Assembly (NCBI GenBank): GCA_026545225.1
Contig: CM048850.1
Span: 1,798,001 to 1,862,000, forward strand
Reading direction: 5' to 3'
Source: Cornus controversa
Taxonomy: Eukaryota; Streptophyta; Magnoliopsida; Cornales; Cornaceae
DNA: 64,000 nt
The notes below the pieces were generated by a model. That model had not been told where the DNA came from and made no database searches. It worked only from the letters and a program-made list of their open reading frames with translations. Below are positions 33,649-45,700 of this stretch, in pieces. Numbering within the stretch: position 1 is the stretch's first letter; the number at the start of each line of letters is the position of its first letter. The translations under genes were made by a program, and so were the position numbers.

Positions 33649-36052
33649 CACCTCTTTTTGCGTTAGTTTTCCCGCAACCTCCCCTATATGCAATATGGAT
33701 GCATACGTGACCAAGCATTCTATTTTATGCTATCCCAATGCACTAGCTAGTATATAAGTACATAACATGCATTTCTCTCTACACAAACCCACATATAACC
33801 ACGTATGTGTCATTTCCCTCCTATATATGCAATATAGATGCATATATATACAGCATAGTACATTCATGCTTCAACCCATGCTTATGAATACTAAAAAGAA
33901 GTACTTAGCATGCTTTTCACCACATTCTAACACATATAGCACATATATGTTCAAAACCTGCATAACACCTCACATATGCAAACAATTCCCACTTAGCATA
34001 TTTTTATCATGCTATAACCAATGCATACATTTTCTATAAATAGATAGCATGCATTTTATTCACGTAAGCCTACATGTAAACACGTACATGTCAAATCATG
34101 CATATAAATCACATATGCACTTACGCTAGCATAAATACAGTCATGCTCTCATTCAATGCATGTATTCATTACGAGTAGCTAACATGCATTCCAATCACAA
34201 TATATATACACACATATATATATATTACGTCACCCACACATGTATCAAGAACATATAAAACACTTAGCACATTTCATGCTTTTCAAATGCTCGTCAAAAG
34301 TTAAATTCAACTTAGCATGCATTTCTACCACTGCAACCATATATATATATATAATCACATACATATATATATACTTCCTGAACACCATGCATAAGAACCA
34401 CATATGCATACAAGACAACACAGAGCTAAACCGGTATTATTTAGCATGCTTTCCATAGACTCTAATCTATACATACATGCATATCACAATGCAATTAGGC
34501 GATTAATCTAACATGTTATCGCTTCCCAACCCGCACATACATATGTATATACACACGCATACGTATATCCTCTCACATCCCATGTATGTACCACATTCCC
34601 TATACACATATATATATATAAGCGTCTACATATATATGTATATACACATACCACATATGATTAATTTGAAACATATGTAAATTACTCAATATACATAAAA
34701 TATTTGTATGAGATAGAGGCAAGAATCAACTTGCCTTAAGTCCTGCTCTCAACCGGTCCGTGCCTGCAAATCGGCCTCTACCAAGTCCGGTCCAGTCCCG
34801 TGTTCAAGTCACACACGATAATCCTCTGAACCATTTCCTTCGGCGCCAGCCTAAGGAACCATCATCAATACTACCTCAATCCTTCCACGGTAGTCCCATC
34901 ATGGCTGCCACCGTGAGCAAAGTCCCGCCAAATCATAACCAGCTGTGAATCTCTCTAGTTCGGCAACCCAAAACAACCCACAACCCGAGTTGCCAACCGA
35001 ACCCCATGTGCAACCCACACACAACTCACTGCTAAGCCGAACCCGCTAGCAACCAAATCAAACCGCTACCATGGCCGAAACGGCCTTCACTCAAGGCCAC
35101 AAGTCCGAACACCATCAACCGATTCAAATCCAACCCATAATCCATCCGAACATCAGGACCCTCATCAAGCCCAATTTCTACCATGTACGCACCATCACCA
35201 TCATCAAGTTACCCACCTGACACTTGGTTCAACAATGCATAGGGATGCCCAAGTTTTAGAAGTGGAGATCATACAAAAAGAAGACCCAGTTATGGCACTG
35301 TCTAAGCACCACCGAGAACCAAACCCACTTTAATCAAAGCGGCTACCCAAAATCAAACCACCAAGGCCGAGCCTCCACTAGCCACTACTGTAACCTCACG
35401 GCTGCAACTCCCAAACCAGCCGAAGTCAAACACCAACCAAACCGTGATCAACGGAGCACCAAACAGCCCCTAACCTCGAGCCACCCTCATGCTGCCAAAC
35501 GGCCCCTCCGGTGCCACCATGTGCACCCTCAACCCTCAACAATACAGCCACCACCAAACCCGGAAGAGAGTACCCGAACGGTCCCCATAACTAGCCGATC
35601 GAACCCACCAGTCGAAGACCATCACCGGTCTCGGCACCTTCAACCCAAGGAACCACCATCTTTGGTCAATCAACCCTCACCCACGGCCGGCCCAAGGAAG
35701 CCCAGCCGTGAACCCAATCAAGCACCACCAAGCTCGATCCGAAGCCCCCACTGAACCAAACAGGACCCAGTCGTGCTCAGCCCCAAATTCGAACCACCCA
35801 CAGCCACTTCCGGCACCAACTGCACCGGAAATAACCAAGGAGAACCCACCTGCAACCGTCGCCGGCCACCCACCACGGAAGACCCATCCGAACCAACCGA
35901 GCTCAACCCACAACTCCAGCCGCGAAACCCTCGGTCTCGGCCAGCAACCCGCAACTGGCCACCGCCGTCCCCGTCGGCCGCCACTCCAACCGCTGCCGGC
36001 GCACCGCCTTCGCCGTCGCCCAGGCGGAGCCCCGCCGTGAGCACCCCGAGCC

Positions 36053-36150
36053 ACCTCCTCCTTCTTCTCCCGATTCTCTCTCGGTTCTCTCTTTCTTCTC
36101 TTCTTTTTCTTTTCTTTTCTTTTTCTTTTCTTTTCTTTCTTCTTTTCTTT
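36053..36150 (-). repeat. CT-rich tract (GA on element sense strand)
   Basis: Equivalent to 2854-3032 in E1. Copy in the other E3 LTR at 46490-46587. Confidence 0.85.
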
Positions 36151-36532
36151 TGTCCACAACTTTTCTCTACATTACCCACAGCCACATGTATATACATAAT
36201 ACATACAATATATATATATGTATATTTTTATCACATGGGCATCTAATTATACATACACATATGTATATACATCACCACATACTCTTGCCCCTCCACAAGC
36301 ACAAAACTACGAATGTGCACCACTATTTCTCCCTAATTGCATAAGGCCCCCCATATATTTATAATTAAATATAAATATGGATACTATGTATATATATATA
36401 TATATACATATACTCACCTTCCACTTGTCCAGAAATATATCCACGCCCTTTCCGGAATTTATTTAATCCGAAAAAAATTTTAATCCGGTCCAAAATCGCC
36501 CGGAATCGGTCAAAATAATTCCGGTCCTTACA

Positions 36533-36544
36533 ACCTCCCCTCCT
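36533..36544 (-). promoter_or_regulatory. Polypurine tract of E3
   Basis: Minus-strand AGGAGGGGAGGT lies directly before the 3' LTR start TGTAAGG. Confidence 0.85.
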
Positions 36545-39092
36545 TCAAGGAATTTCGTCCTCGAAATTAGCATAGTCATGGTCTTTCCAAAATCAATCCA
36601 TACCGGACGTCATTCTCGCCAATGATCGTCACTTTCTCTCTCCACATACCCTAGGCGCTACACTTGCAACACCTAACTCATGACTCCCAAGTCTTGCACA
36701 ACAGTGCATCTCGACTGCCGTAAGGCAATTTAACCGTTTCCGTGACATGGCTGAGTGACTCCTAAGCTCATGTACTGTTCACTCACGAAATCCTCTGAAG
36801 CACTCGCTTCCTAGAGTCCACAGTCTCTACCTCAAGACCTACCCAGTCCATCTCCATCTCTAGTCTAAGGCAACACCTTCGACTAATCATTCCCATCACT
36901 CACAGTGATACTTCCCCTATAATCCGGGATCATCAATACTCAAAGTCATTCTTTTATTATTAGACATGACTTTCAATCTCTGGCATATCATTCCCGGGCT
37001 TAGTCCAATATCCTGGGCATCGCCACAACACAATCCACGTCAATCCAGTGCACATCACAAGCGCACTCACCAGCAAGGCACATGACGGTGTACTCGCCGA
37101 TAAAAACAACACAAACAGTGTGCTTGCCGCAGCAAGCCACACAATCCTGCCCAGTCTCATAGACTACAACCCACTGGAATCCAATGCCAAGTCCAGGATC
37201 TCACATCCCGCTGATCTCACAATCTCATTATTCAAGAGGAGAAATATTTACCCTTTTTCATCCTTCACACCAAGGAGCCAGTTGACATTTAGAGAGAATT
37301 CCTTTCATATCAGCACTTCACTTTAGACAACCCTTACCAATGAAAGTTTGAGGTCACCTACAGTAGCCAAACAGCAGCCATACAGTGGCCGCAGCCCACT
37401 GCGTCTACACGTCCACTGCGTCCACCTCTCCCCTTCACGGTAAGAAATTATCCTCACTTCAGATACCATATGTTAGGATCCTCATCTACTATCAACCCAT
37501 CCTCCTCTTAACATCATATCCACACTATGATCCAACTGCATCTATCATGCGCATATCACAGTACACCACTGAGGTCAAGGCACATAAGGAGTGCACTTGT
37601 CAAAACAAATCATCCAGTCCCGTCCATTTTTTTTTGTGGACTACGTTCCTTTGGCATTTAGTGCCAAGATTAGGGTTTTACATGCCCTTAACTTCACAAA
37701 TCTCATTTCCTAAGGAATGAATCCAATTTACTTAGTCGTCCATTAATCCTAACGGACGTTTTCGGCTTCCCGGGTATTTATCCATTCCTTTCCAGCATCT
37801 CCTTTGAGACTCCAAGATCCTGACTGTTTCGTCTAGGACCCCACAATTCCAGACTTACTTTCAAAGTCTATCACTACATGTTTATTTCAACATCACCGTC
37901 CACTCGGTTTCAAACCTCTACCCAGGTTTACCAATCCTCAAAACCAGAACTTCTAGGTGACTACATGTCACTACTAGCCATGCAACGCAAAATGAAACAC
38001 TAAAGTGCAATGCTCAATTACATGAATCACATATACCACATAGCATATAACACACAACATGCTAATCAAATAAACACGTACCATGCATGATATGACGTAT
38101 GATGCATAAATCAAGACCCTAGCCCTCGGGCTAATACTAGGAAAATACCCCTGACCGTACACGGTCCTGGTACCTCCTCTACCTGAGCAAGCGTGTAAAA
38201 CACGGCCCAGTCCCCCTAGTATACACACATACTAGAACACAACATCTAGAGTGGTTCAAACCAACCTACTCTCATCCTCTATACCCATTGGTAAACACCT
38301 ACCAATCCATCCACGTCTATAGTCTAAGGTAGCAACCTTGACTATCAATTCCAATCACTTTCAATGACATATACCTACTATTGGGAATTCTTTATCCATC
38401 GTCATCCAGACGAAACAACTCAACATCCACAAGAGCCGACGTATTGTAAGAGAAGCACTAATCCAAGAAAAATGTCTGGCCAGGCCACTTTTCCCAGTTA
38501 GCCCAACTCCGGCAACATGCCTTCCTTGTATCCCATCTCAATCCCAATTGCCAACCTTGGCAATACACTTACCAACAACACATCATAAGCCCCTAAGTGT
38601 CTGTAAGGACTTAAACACTCGCAAACTTCCTTGCGGTATCTCTTCATTGCTCACTAATGAGACTCAATCACCAAATCAAAGGTCTAAACTCAACCAATTC
38701 TGGGAGTTATCACCAATCGAAACCTGTTTCACACACCAACACTTTGATCTTTCATTAGGATTGCTCACACCGAGCAAGTCATTCCACTATCATCCATAGG
38801 TAATCAAACCTATTATCTAGACAACTATTAACCATTGCCTATCTCCAAATCAACACGTGATTTGACCATCTGTCCTTAGGTATTCGAACCTACGACTTTG
38901 ATACCCTAGGTTTTCAAACCTAATGCCTTAACAGCAATCCAGAGTTCCTCAAATCCACAACTCTATCCTGTCGCCCCTAGGTACTCCAACCTAGTGCTCT
39001 CATAGCATTCTGGTATTAGGTACATAATCCAACCTTCTCAACCATACACGTGGCATGTCCATTCCCGTCGTCCCTAGGTATTCCAACCTAGA

Positions 39093-39104
39093 GCTCTGAT
39101 ACCA
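39093..39104 (-). promoter_or_regulatory. Second initiator-Met primer-site copy in E3
   Basis: Minus-strand TGGTATCAGAGC lies 2 bp after the Cassandra-like LTR end (GGGGCGTTACA). This duplicates the E3 primer site about 530 bp away. Confidence 0.75.
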
Positions 39105-39106
39105 TT

Positions 39107-39496
39107 TGTAACGCCCCACCCTATCCCGACACAATATTGTCCGCTTTTGGTTCCCCCAGACCAGAGACTTCCCAGGGGGTCACCCATCCTGGAACTACTC
39201 CCAGCTAAGCACGCTTAACTGTGGAGTTCTGGTGGATTCACAACCATCACGGCTTTAAAACGCGTTGTTTGGGTATCAGAGTGCACACCGCAGCGTAGCA
39301 GACCACACCCCCACAATATTGTCCTCTTTGGGCGCCTACCAGGACTCGAAACCACGATCTCCTGGCGCCTACCCTCAAGGCTTTGTTCCTGGCTACCAAC
39401 TTGGCACCAGAACGCGTTGTGTCATAGAAGGGTGATAAACATACATATAATACTTTCCCATTCCACACCCAGGCGATGTGGGATTGAGCACCCTGT
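39107..39496 (-). mobile_element. Cassandra-like TRIM LTR with 5S rRNA-derived domain
   Basis: On the minus strand it runs from about TACAGGGTGCTCAATCCCAC through a 5S-like domain (39236-39166) and GGACAATATTGTG to GGGGCGTTACA, followed 2 bp later by an initiator-Met primer site. A 5S-like segment inside a short LTR with this primer is the definition of Cassandra. The start is uncertain. A second GGACAATATTGTG near 39313-39325 suggests internal duplication. No coding capacity, as expected. Confidence 0.7.
39166..39236 (-). other. 5S rRNA-like domain inside the Cassandra-like LTR
   Basis: Minus strand CCACCAGAACTCCACAGTTA, then AGCGTGCTTAGC, AGTAGTTCCAGGATGGGTG and ACCCCCTGGGAAGTC, closely tracks the 3' two thirds of plant 5S rRNA (about 85% by eye). 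It is not a working 5S gene: the 5' third is not present. Confidence 0.85.
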
Positions 39497-39624
39497 AGCC
39501 TGCCAGTGTGGTAGCTCGCCCAGTGTCTCGCACCCGCCCACATCACACCTGCCCACAAGGGTCACCACAATCCACCTCCCTAGGAGGCCCGACGTCCCCG
39601 TCGGCACACTTCCGGCTGGGTCAG

Positions 39625-39636
39625 GCTCTGATACCA
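39625..39636 (-). promoter_or_regulatory. Primer-binding site of E3 (initiator tRNA-Met)
   Basis: Minus-strand TGGTATCAGAGC lies 3 bp after the 5' LTR end at 39640. Confidence 0.9.
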
Positions 39637-39639
39637 TCC

Positions 39640-39651
39640 TGTCACGCCCCG
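39640..39651 (-). repeat. Last 12 bp of the E3 5' LTR, cut off by the F2 solo LTR
   Basis: TGTCACGCCCCG equals the first 12 bp of the other E3 LTR (32289-32300). The next LTR base is at 42737, after the F2 insertion and its target copy CCCCG. Confidence 0.9.
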
Positions 39652-40841
39652 TGTAGAGACCGTGACCAATTTTGGCCGGTTTTGCATTTTTCGCATAATA
39701 ATTGCCATAAATGCATTTTGAGTAATGTTTAACATGTTTTGAGTGTGGGGAACATGTTTGGGGAGTGTTTTAAAGGTTTTGGGAACTTTTCGAAAGATTT
39801 GGAGAAGTTTGACTTTTTGGTCAAACCGGGGCCCGAGATGTGACTTAAGTGGGCCCGGGAGTCCGGAAAATTTTTGAAAATAATTATTTTTGGGAATGGC
39901 TTAGATGAAATGTTTAGAGAGTAGAGGAAGTGATTTCAAGACCGTAGGAGTTTTCGAAATCAAAAACGGAGTCCGGGAAGGTACGTTAAGTGGCCGAGGG
40001 GCATTTTAGTCATTGTCCATGCCTTAGATATTTTAAATATCTGGCTGAGGTTGATCCCAGCCATTTCACACGGATCCTTCTCTCTCTAACATTTCCCTCT
40101 TCTCCTCTCTACCTTCTCTCTACATTTCGGAGCCGTTCGGGTGCGATTCGGGTTTCGCCGAAGAAGGGAGATACGTAGGGGACGGCTAGGGCTTCCCTTT
40201 GAACCGATCAAAGTTGCGATTCGGAAAGGTAGACGTCGCTGGAATTTTGGTGAAGTGCTTGGAAGGCCTTCATTTTCGAGGTAGGGGTTCTTCTTCTCTT
40301 CTAATTGTCGATTCTAGGGTTTCGGGTGAAGAAGAGAGGTGTAGGTTGTGTTTCACATGCTTAGGATGGTGGGAGGTGTGGAAAGTTGTATTTTCTCCTT
40401 CTCTAGACTCCTATCTTTTCACAATTGTGTCCATTGTGTTGGTTGTAGCATGTGGGTTTGAAGTGGATGAGTGTGAGAAATTGATACATAGGCATTATGT
40501 GCTCAATTTGGTGTATATGTGAAAAATGTGTGCCAAGTGTCATATATGTGATTATATGTGAAAATGTAGTTGTTGAATGCATATTAGTTCTATGTACTAA
40601 AATTATGCATTGATTGTAGCATGAGTAAAATATGCTAATTTTGAAGTTGTATGCATATGAGATGATATATGCGTGTGTTATACATATATGTGCTATATGT
40701 GGTGTGCGGTGGTGAGAAACATGCTTTTTACTTCTTTTTAGTATTAATGAGCATGAGTTGAGCATGAAAATAAAATATCATGTGTTTATGCATTTATATT
40801 GCATATGTGGGGACTTGCGGGATAATGATGCAAATAAGGTG

Positions 40842-41164
40842 CACGGGGCTTCGGAGTAGTCCAACCGTGTGGTGGAAGGTGGTGAAATTATCCACTATGT
40901 ATGGCCCTCGGAGTAGACCCGCCATGCTAAAGGCATAATGCCTAGGATCGGAGTATGCCCAATACTAATGACCCCTCGGAGTTGTCCCAGTCATTGGATG
41001 GTTATCGGAGAATGTCCAAGATTTGTGAGCCTCGGAGTTGTCCCCTCACTTCATGGCAATCCTATACATTGCTATGGTAGAATGACCTTTCGGAGTTGCC
41101 CCGGTCATTGGATGGTTAGAGGAGGTGTCTAAGGTTACATGATCCTCGGAGCGGGCCAATCATG
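40842..41164 (+). other. Row of six stem-loops with a constant loop (F2 solo LTR)
   Basis: Sense-strand order: CACGG/CCGTG, ATGGC/GCCAT, AATGAC/GTCATT, GTGAG/CTCAC, ATGACC/GGTCAT, CATGAT/ATCATG. Loops read CCTCGGAGTNGNCCC; four are 15 nt. Order and stem sequences match the minus F2 copy (30714-31034). Confidence 0.85.
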
Positions 41165-42226
41165 TTGGGTATCGGATGAGGACCGAGGGAGAGAGCATTT
41201 ACTTTTCTTAATGCTTTTATGTTGAACATGTTATACATGATTTATGAAATATGCAATCCTCTTTAATTGCATTTTGTTAAATTATTTATGAGATTGTGGA
41301 CGTGGCATGTAGTGTATTCATATGCATTCCATGTAGGTCAGTGTCGAGTCGGCACTTAGAAGGGTTGGGGAACCTTTACTGAGCCGCAGTGGTGCTCACC
41401 CCTTTATTCTAAACTCTTTTACAGATAAAGCGCTGATGACGGATGGGACTTGAGGGTCCAAGAAGAGTTCTAGCTATATTTTGCTATATTTTGGACATAT
41501 GTACTTTTGGCTATCTGTGCCGGCTTGTGGCACGGTAATGATTTAGTTGTAGTCATAGTAGAATTTGTGGCATTTTGAACCTTATGCATGAATTCTTGTA
41601 ATGACTATAAACTTGGAAGAACCATATGAATGATATATATACATATCTTTTGAGAAAAGTGTGTGTTGGAGATGTATGGTACCATAGGACCATTTTCCTC
41701 TTTAGTTATAATTTCTCGTATGGTTAATCATGAGCAAATGGAGTATGGAAAGTATGTATGCATGAGTTATGAAGTGAAGGTGGTAAGAAAAATAGATGGA
41801 ATTACATTTCAAGTATGAAATGCATGTTATGTGGATTTACTTGATGGCCATTGAGGCATTAGAGTAGCCATTGGGGGGACACATGCCCAAAAGTGTCCAT
41901 TTTGAGTTCAAGGAGTGAATGGAATTTATGTATATAGTAAGAGAATTATGTTAGCTTCATTTTGATAGGTTATGGACCTTGTTTGGATTTAAATTGAGAA
42001 ATATATGCATGGGTTAGTGCATGAGTGGACAATCTGACCCGCGACCACTAAATTGAGTATAACTTGAGCTGTGGTTGGTATTTTTGAGTGATTCAAATTG
42101 GGTTAGAAACTAGACACGTTGAGGATGATCCATGTCAAATTTCAAGTCAAACGAACTTACGGATTGTGAGATATTAGCATTTGAAGTCAGGTTGAGGAAT
42201 GCTGTCAAAAACTCAGGCACAGGTAT

Positions 42227-42382
42227 TTTCAGCCTGCTGAAAGTCCACTTTCAGCCAGCTGAAAGTGCACTTTCAGCCTGCTGAAAGTTCACTTTCAGGC
42301 GACTGAAAGTGCCAGTTTTGAGAATGCAAGCCCTCTGGAAGTTTCAGGCGACTCAAACTAAATTTTCAGGCGACTGAAAGTC
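42227..42382 (+). repeat. Palindrome array (CTTTCAG-NNNN-CTGAAAG) in F2 solo LTR
   Basis: Five words keep arms of 6-9 bp (CACTTTCAG/CTGAAAGTG) while the 4-nt centre varies: CCTG, CCAG, CCTG, GCGA, GCGA. The minus F2 copy carries TCGATTAATCGA words at the equivalent site instead. Confidence 0.9.
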
Positions 42383-42731
42383 CTGTAACCCTTAAAAATG
42401 TGTTTTTTTTGTGATTTTTCATGATCTAAGAGTAGAAATTGAATGTCGTGGATGCATAAATCGATGTGTGGCCCATTGGAATGGATAGTGATGAGTATAC
42501 GCATGGATAATTACTTGCGTATGATTAGCTTCCGCGGTAATCGAGAAATAGGAGGAGGTTCATTGGGATTTAAATGAACAAGTTCACCTCCAATTTTCTG
42601 GGAGTCGGGAATTGGGGTGTGACAGGATGGTATCATAGCATGGTACTTTATAGAGGGTAAAAAGGGTCCATCGGGACTAATGGACGGGTTAACCTCCGGT
42701 TTCCCGGAGTCGGGGGAACCGGGGCGTTACA

Positions 42732-45700
42732 CCCCGATTCCCGAGGCCCGGAAACCGAGGTGTGAACCCCGTGAGATCACCCTCACGACATAACCTCCAC
42801 CTGATCATACAATTCAATTCCCTATTATTTTTTTACGAAAATCGGGCATGACCCATTCTAAATAATCAGCTCCTGGCATATTACACCTGCTTTACAATTC
42901 ATATGGACACTTCTGGGCACGTGTCCCCCCAGCATTTATATCTAACAATAAATATGGACATTTCTGGGCCCGTGTCCCCCCAATATTTCTACAACATGCA
43001 TAAACAATTATAAATATGCATGCCTCAGTCCTTGAATATCCGTATTAAATACATACATCACATGAATAAATACAATTGAAGGAACTGAATCAATATAAAT
43101 CGCTTTATACATTTAATCCAAATGTAAAGCATCTATCTATCCACTATCCTGGATATACACTAGATTCTAAGGAATCTAGATACTACCTCTGCAACCGGTG
43201 CTGTTAGTCCCCTAACTAACTCCAAAACCAGCAATACCTGCAAAACCTGGGAGGGGGTGAGCTCAAAGGCCCAACAAGGTATGTAGAACCATACTATCAC
43301 CGCTGCAGCAGGTCGATTCTCACATATTCTCAAAAATATACATGCACTTAAATATATCACAATATTTAAGACCATGCCCCACCTAGCATGCATAAACCAA
43401 TGATGTATATGGCTACTCTAGCACATATGAACATACAAAATCCACTATACATGATTTTAGAAATCATTTTCAACATGCTTGAAAGCAGTAAACATCAGGC
43501 ATCAATATGTATATAGAACATATATGTCAACACATTTACATAACCGATGTAAATCAACTACCACATCTCCTACTCGTCAAGTAGCACATCACAAATGCAA
43601 TAAAGATGCATTTAAACAGGAAAACATGCTTAACAGGTAAACACATAAGCATAAAGGTATTTTTCACCTTCCACGGTCATAATCCGATACAAAAGACAAG
43701 CATCTAAGCTTGCACATACTCTCACTCTCGGTCCTCATCCGATACCCCACATGATTGGCCCGCTCCGAGGATCATGTGACCTAGGACAACCCCGATAACC
43801 ATCCTATGACCTGGACCACTCCGAAAGGTCATTCTACTCTGGCAATGTATAGGATTTGCCATTATGTGAGGGGACAACTCCGAGGCTCACATTCATTGGA
43901 CACACTCCAATGGCAATATATTGGCTTGCATAATCGTGAGGGGGCAACTCCGAAGCTCACAAATATTGGACATACTTCGATTCTAGGCATAAAGCCCTCG
44001 TATGGCGGGCCCACTCCGAGGGCCATACGTAGTGGATGATTATACCACTTCTCGTGACACGGTTGGACCACTCCGAAGTCCCGTGCACCTCTTTTTGCGT
44101 TAGTTTTCCCGCAACCTCCCCTATATGCAATATGGATGCATACGTGACCAAGCATTCTATTTTATGCTATCCCAATGCACTAGCTAGTATATAAGTACAT
44201 AACATGCATTTCTCTCTACACAAACCCACATATAACCACGTATGTGTCATTTCCCTCCTATATATGCAATATAGATGCATATATATACAGCATAGTACAT
44301 TCATGCTTCAACCCATGCTTATGAATACTAAAAAGAAGTACTTAGCATGCTTTTCACCACATTCTAACACATATAGCACATATATGTTCAAAACCTGCAT
44401 AACACCTCACATATGCAAACAATTCCCACTTAGCATATTTTTATCATGCTATAACCAATGCATACATTTTCTATAAATAGATAGCATGCATTTTATTCAC
44501 GTAAGCCTACATGTAAACACGTACATGTCAAATCATGCATATAAATCACATATGCACTTACGCTAGCATAAATACAGTCATGCTCTCATTCAATGCATGT
44601 ATTCATTACGAGTAGCTAACATGCATTCCAATCACAATATATATACACACATATATATATATTACGTCACCCACACATGTATCAAGAACATATAAAACAC
44701 TTAGCACATTTCATGCTTTTCAAATGCTCGTCAAAAGTTAAATTCAACTTAGCATGCATTTCTACCACTGCAACCATATATATATATATAATCACATACA
44801 TATATATATACTTCCTGAACACCATGCATAAGAACCACATATGCATACAAGACAACACAGAGCTAAACCGGTATTATTTAGCATGCTTTCCATAGACTCT
44901 AATCTATACATACATGCATATCACAATGCAATTAGGCGATTAATCTAACATGTTATCGCTTCCCAACCCGCACATACATATGTATATACACACGCATACG
45001 TATATCCTCTCACATCCCATGTATGTACCACATTCCCTATACACATATATATATATAAGCGTCTACATATATATGTATATACACATACCACATATGATTA
45101 ATTTGAAACATATGTAAATTACTCAATATACATAAAATATTTGTATGAGATAGAGGCAAGAATCAACTTGCCTTAAGTCCTGCTCTCAACCGGTCCGTGC
45201 CTGCAAATCGGCCTCTACCAAGTCCGGTCCAGTCCCGTGTTCAAGTCACACACGATAATCCTCTGAACCATTTCCTTCGGCGCCAGCCTAAGGAACCATC
45301 ATCAATACTACCTCAATCCTTCCACGGTAGTCCCATCATGGCTGCCACCGTGAGCAAAGTCCCGCCAAATCATAACCAGCTGTGAATCTCTCTAGTTCGG
45401 CAACCCAAAACAACCCACAACCCGAGTTGCCAACCGAACCCCATGTGCAACCCACACACAACTCACTGCTAAGCCGAACCCGCTAGCAACCAAATCAAAC
45501 CGCTACCATGGCCGAAACGGCCTTCACTCAAGGCCACAAGTCCGAACACCATCAACCGATTCAAATCCAACCCATAATCCATCCGAACATCAGGACCCTC
45601 ATCAAGCCCAATTTCTACCATGTACGCACCATCACCATCATCAAGTTACCCACCTGACACTTGGTTCAACAATGCATAGGGATGCCCAAGTTTTAGAAGT

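Larger units (their letters stand above)
32289..36532 (-). repeat. 3' LTR of E3 (4244 bp)
   Basis: Sense start TGTAAGGACCGGAATTATTT at 36532, end GGGGCGTGACA at 32289. It contains, in sense order, a GA tract, a GC-rich part (about 36050-34740), TA-rich sequence, the stem-loop row (33648-33313), a splice-acceptor-like block near 32850-32800 and the GGACACGTGCCC pair. Proline-rich frames in the GC-rich part are compositional. Confidence 0.93.
36533..39639 (-). other. Non-coding internal region of E3
   Basis: On the minus strand it ends with TTCGAGGACGAAATTCC and a purine tract, the signature that follows chromovirus pol, although no pol domain remains. The sequence from 36533 to about 39100 aligns with the chain internal regions (50446-53186), so the two groups are sister subfamilies. 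Repeated words CCTAGGTATTCNAACCTA near 38870-39090 form short hairpins. An extra segment with a Cassandra-like LTR lies at the primer-site end. Confidence 0.8.
39652..42731 (+). mobile_element. F2 solo LTR, plus strand, 3080 bp
   Basis: It starts TGTAGAGACCGTGACC and ends CCGGGGCGTTACA. Target duplication CCCCG (39647-39651 and 42732-42736) restores the E3 LTR exactly when removed. It contains a leader resembling the 5' region of the minus F2 fragment, the stem-loop row (40842-41164), a GCTCACCCCTTTATTC...TTTTACAG block (41385-41420), one GGACACATGCCC motif (about 41876) and a palindrome array (42227-42382). Non-coding. Confidence 0.92.

Noticed and set aside
35521-36246. Long proline/serine-rich and arginine-rich frames on both strands, repeated at 45958-46683
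   Set aside because: Overlapping open frames on both strands of a GC-rich, CT-tract LTR segment; no domain, and the repeat is simply the other LTR of E3.
39166-39236. 5S rRNA gene
   Set aside because: Only the 3' two thirds is present and it sits inside a Cassandra-type LTR.
39320-39420. tRNA-derived SINE (B-box-like GGTTTCGAGTCC on the minus strand)
   Set aside because: No convincing A box at the right spacing, no A-rich tail or target duplication; probably part of the Cassandra-like segment.
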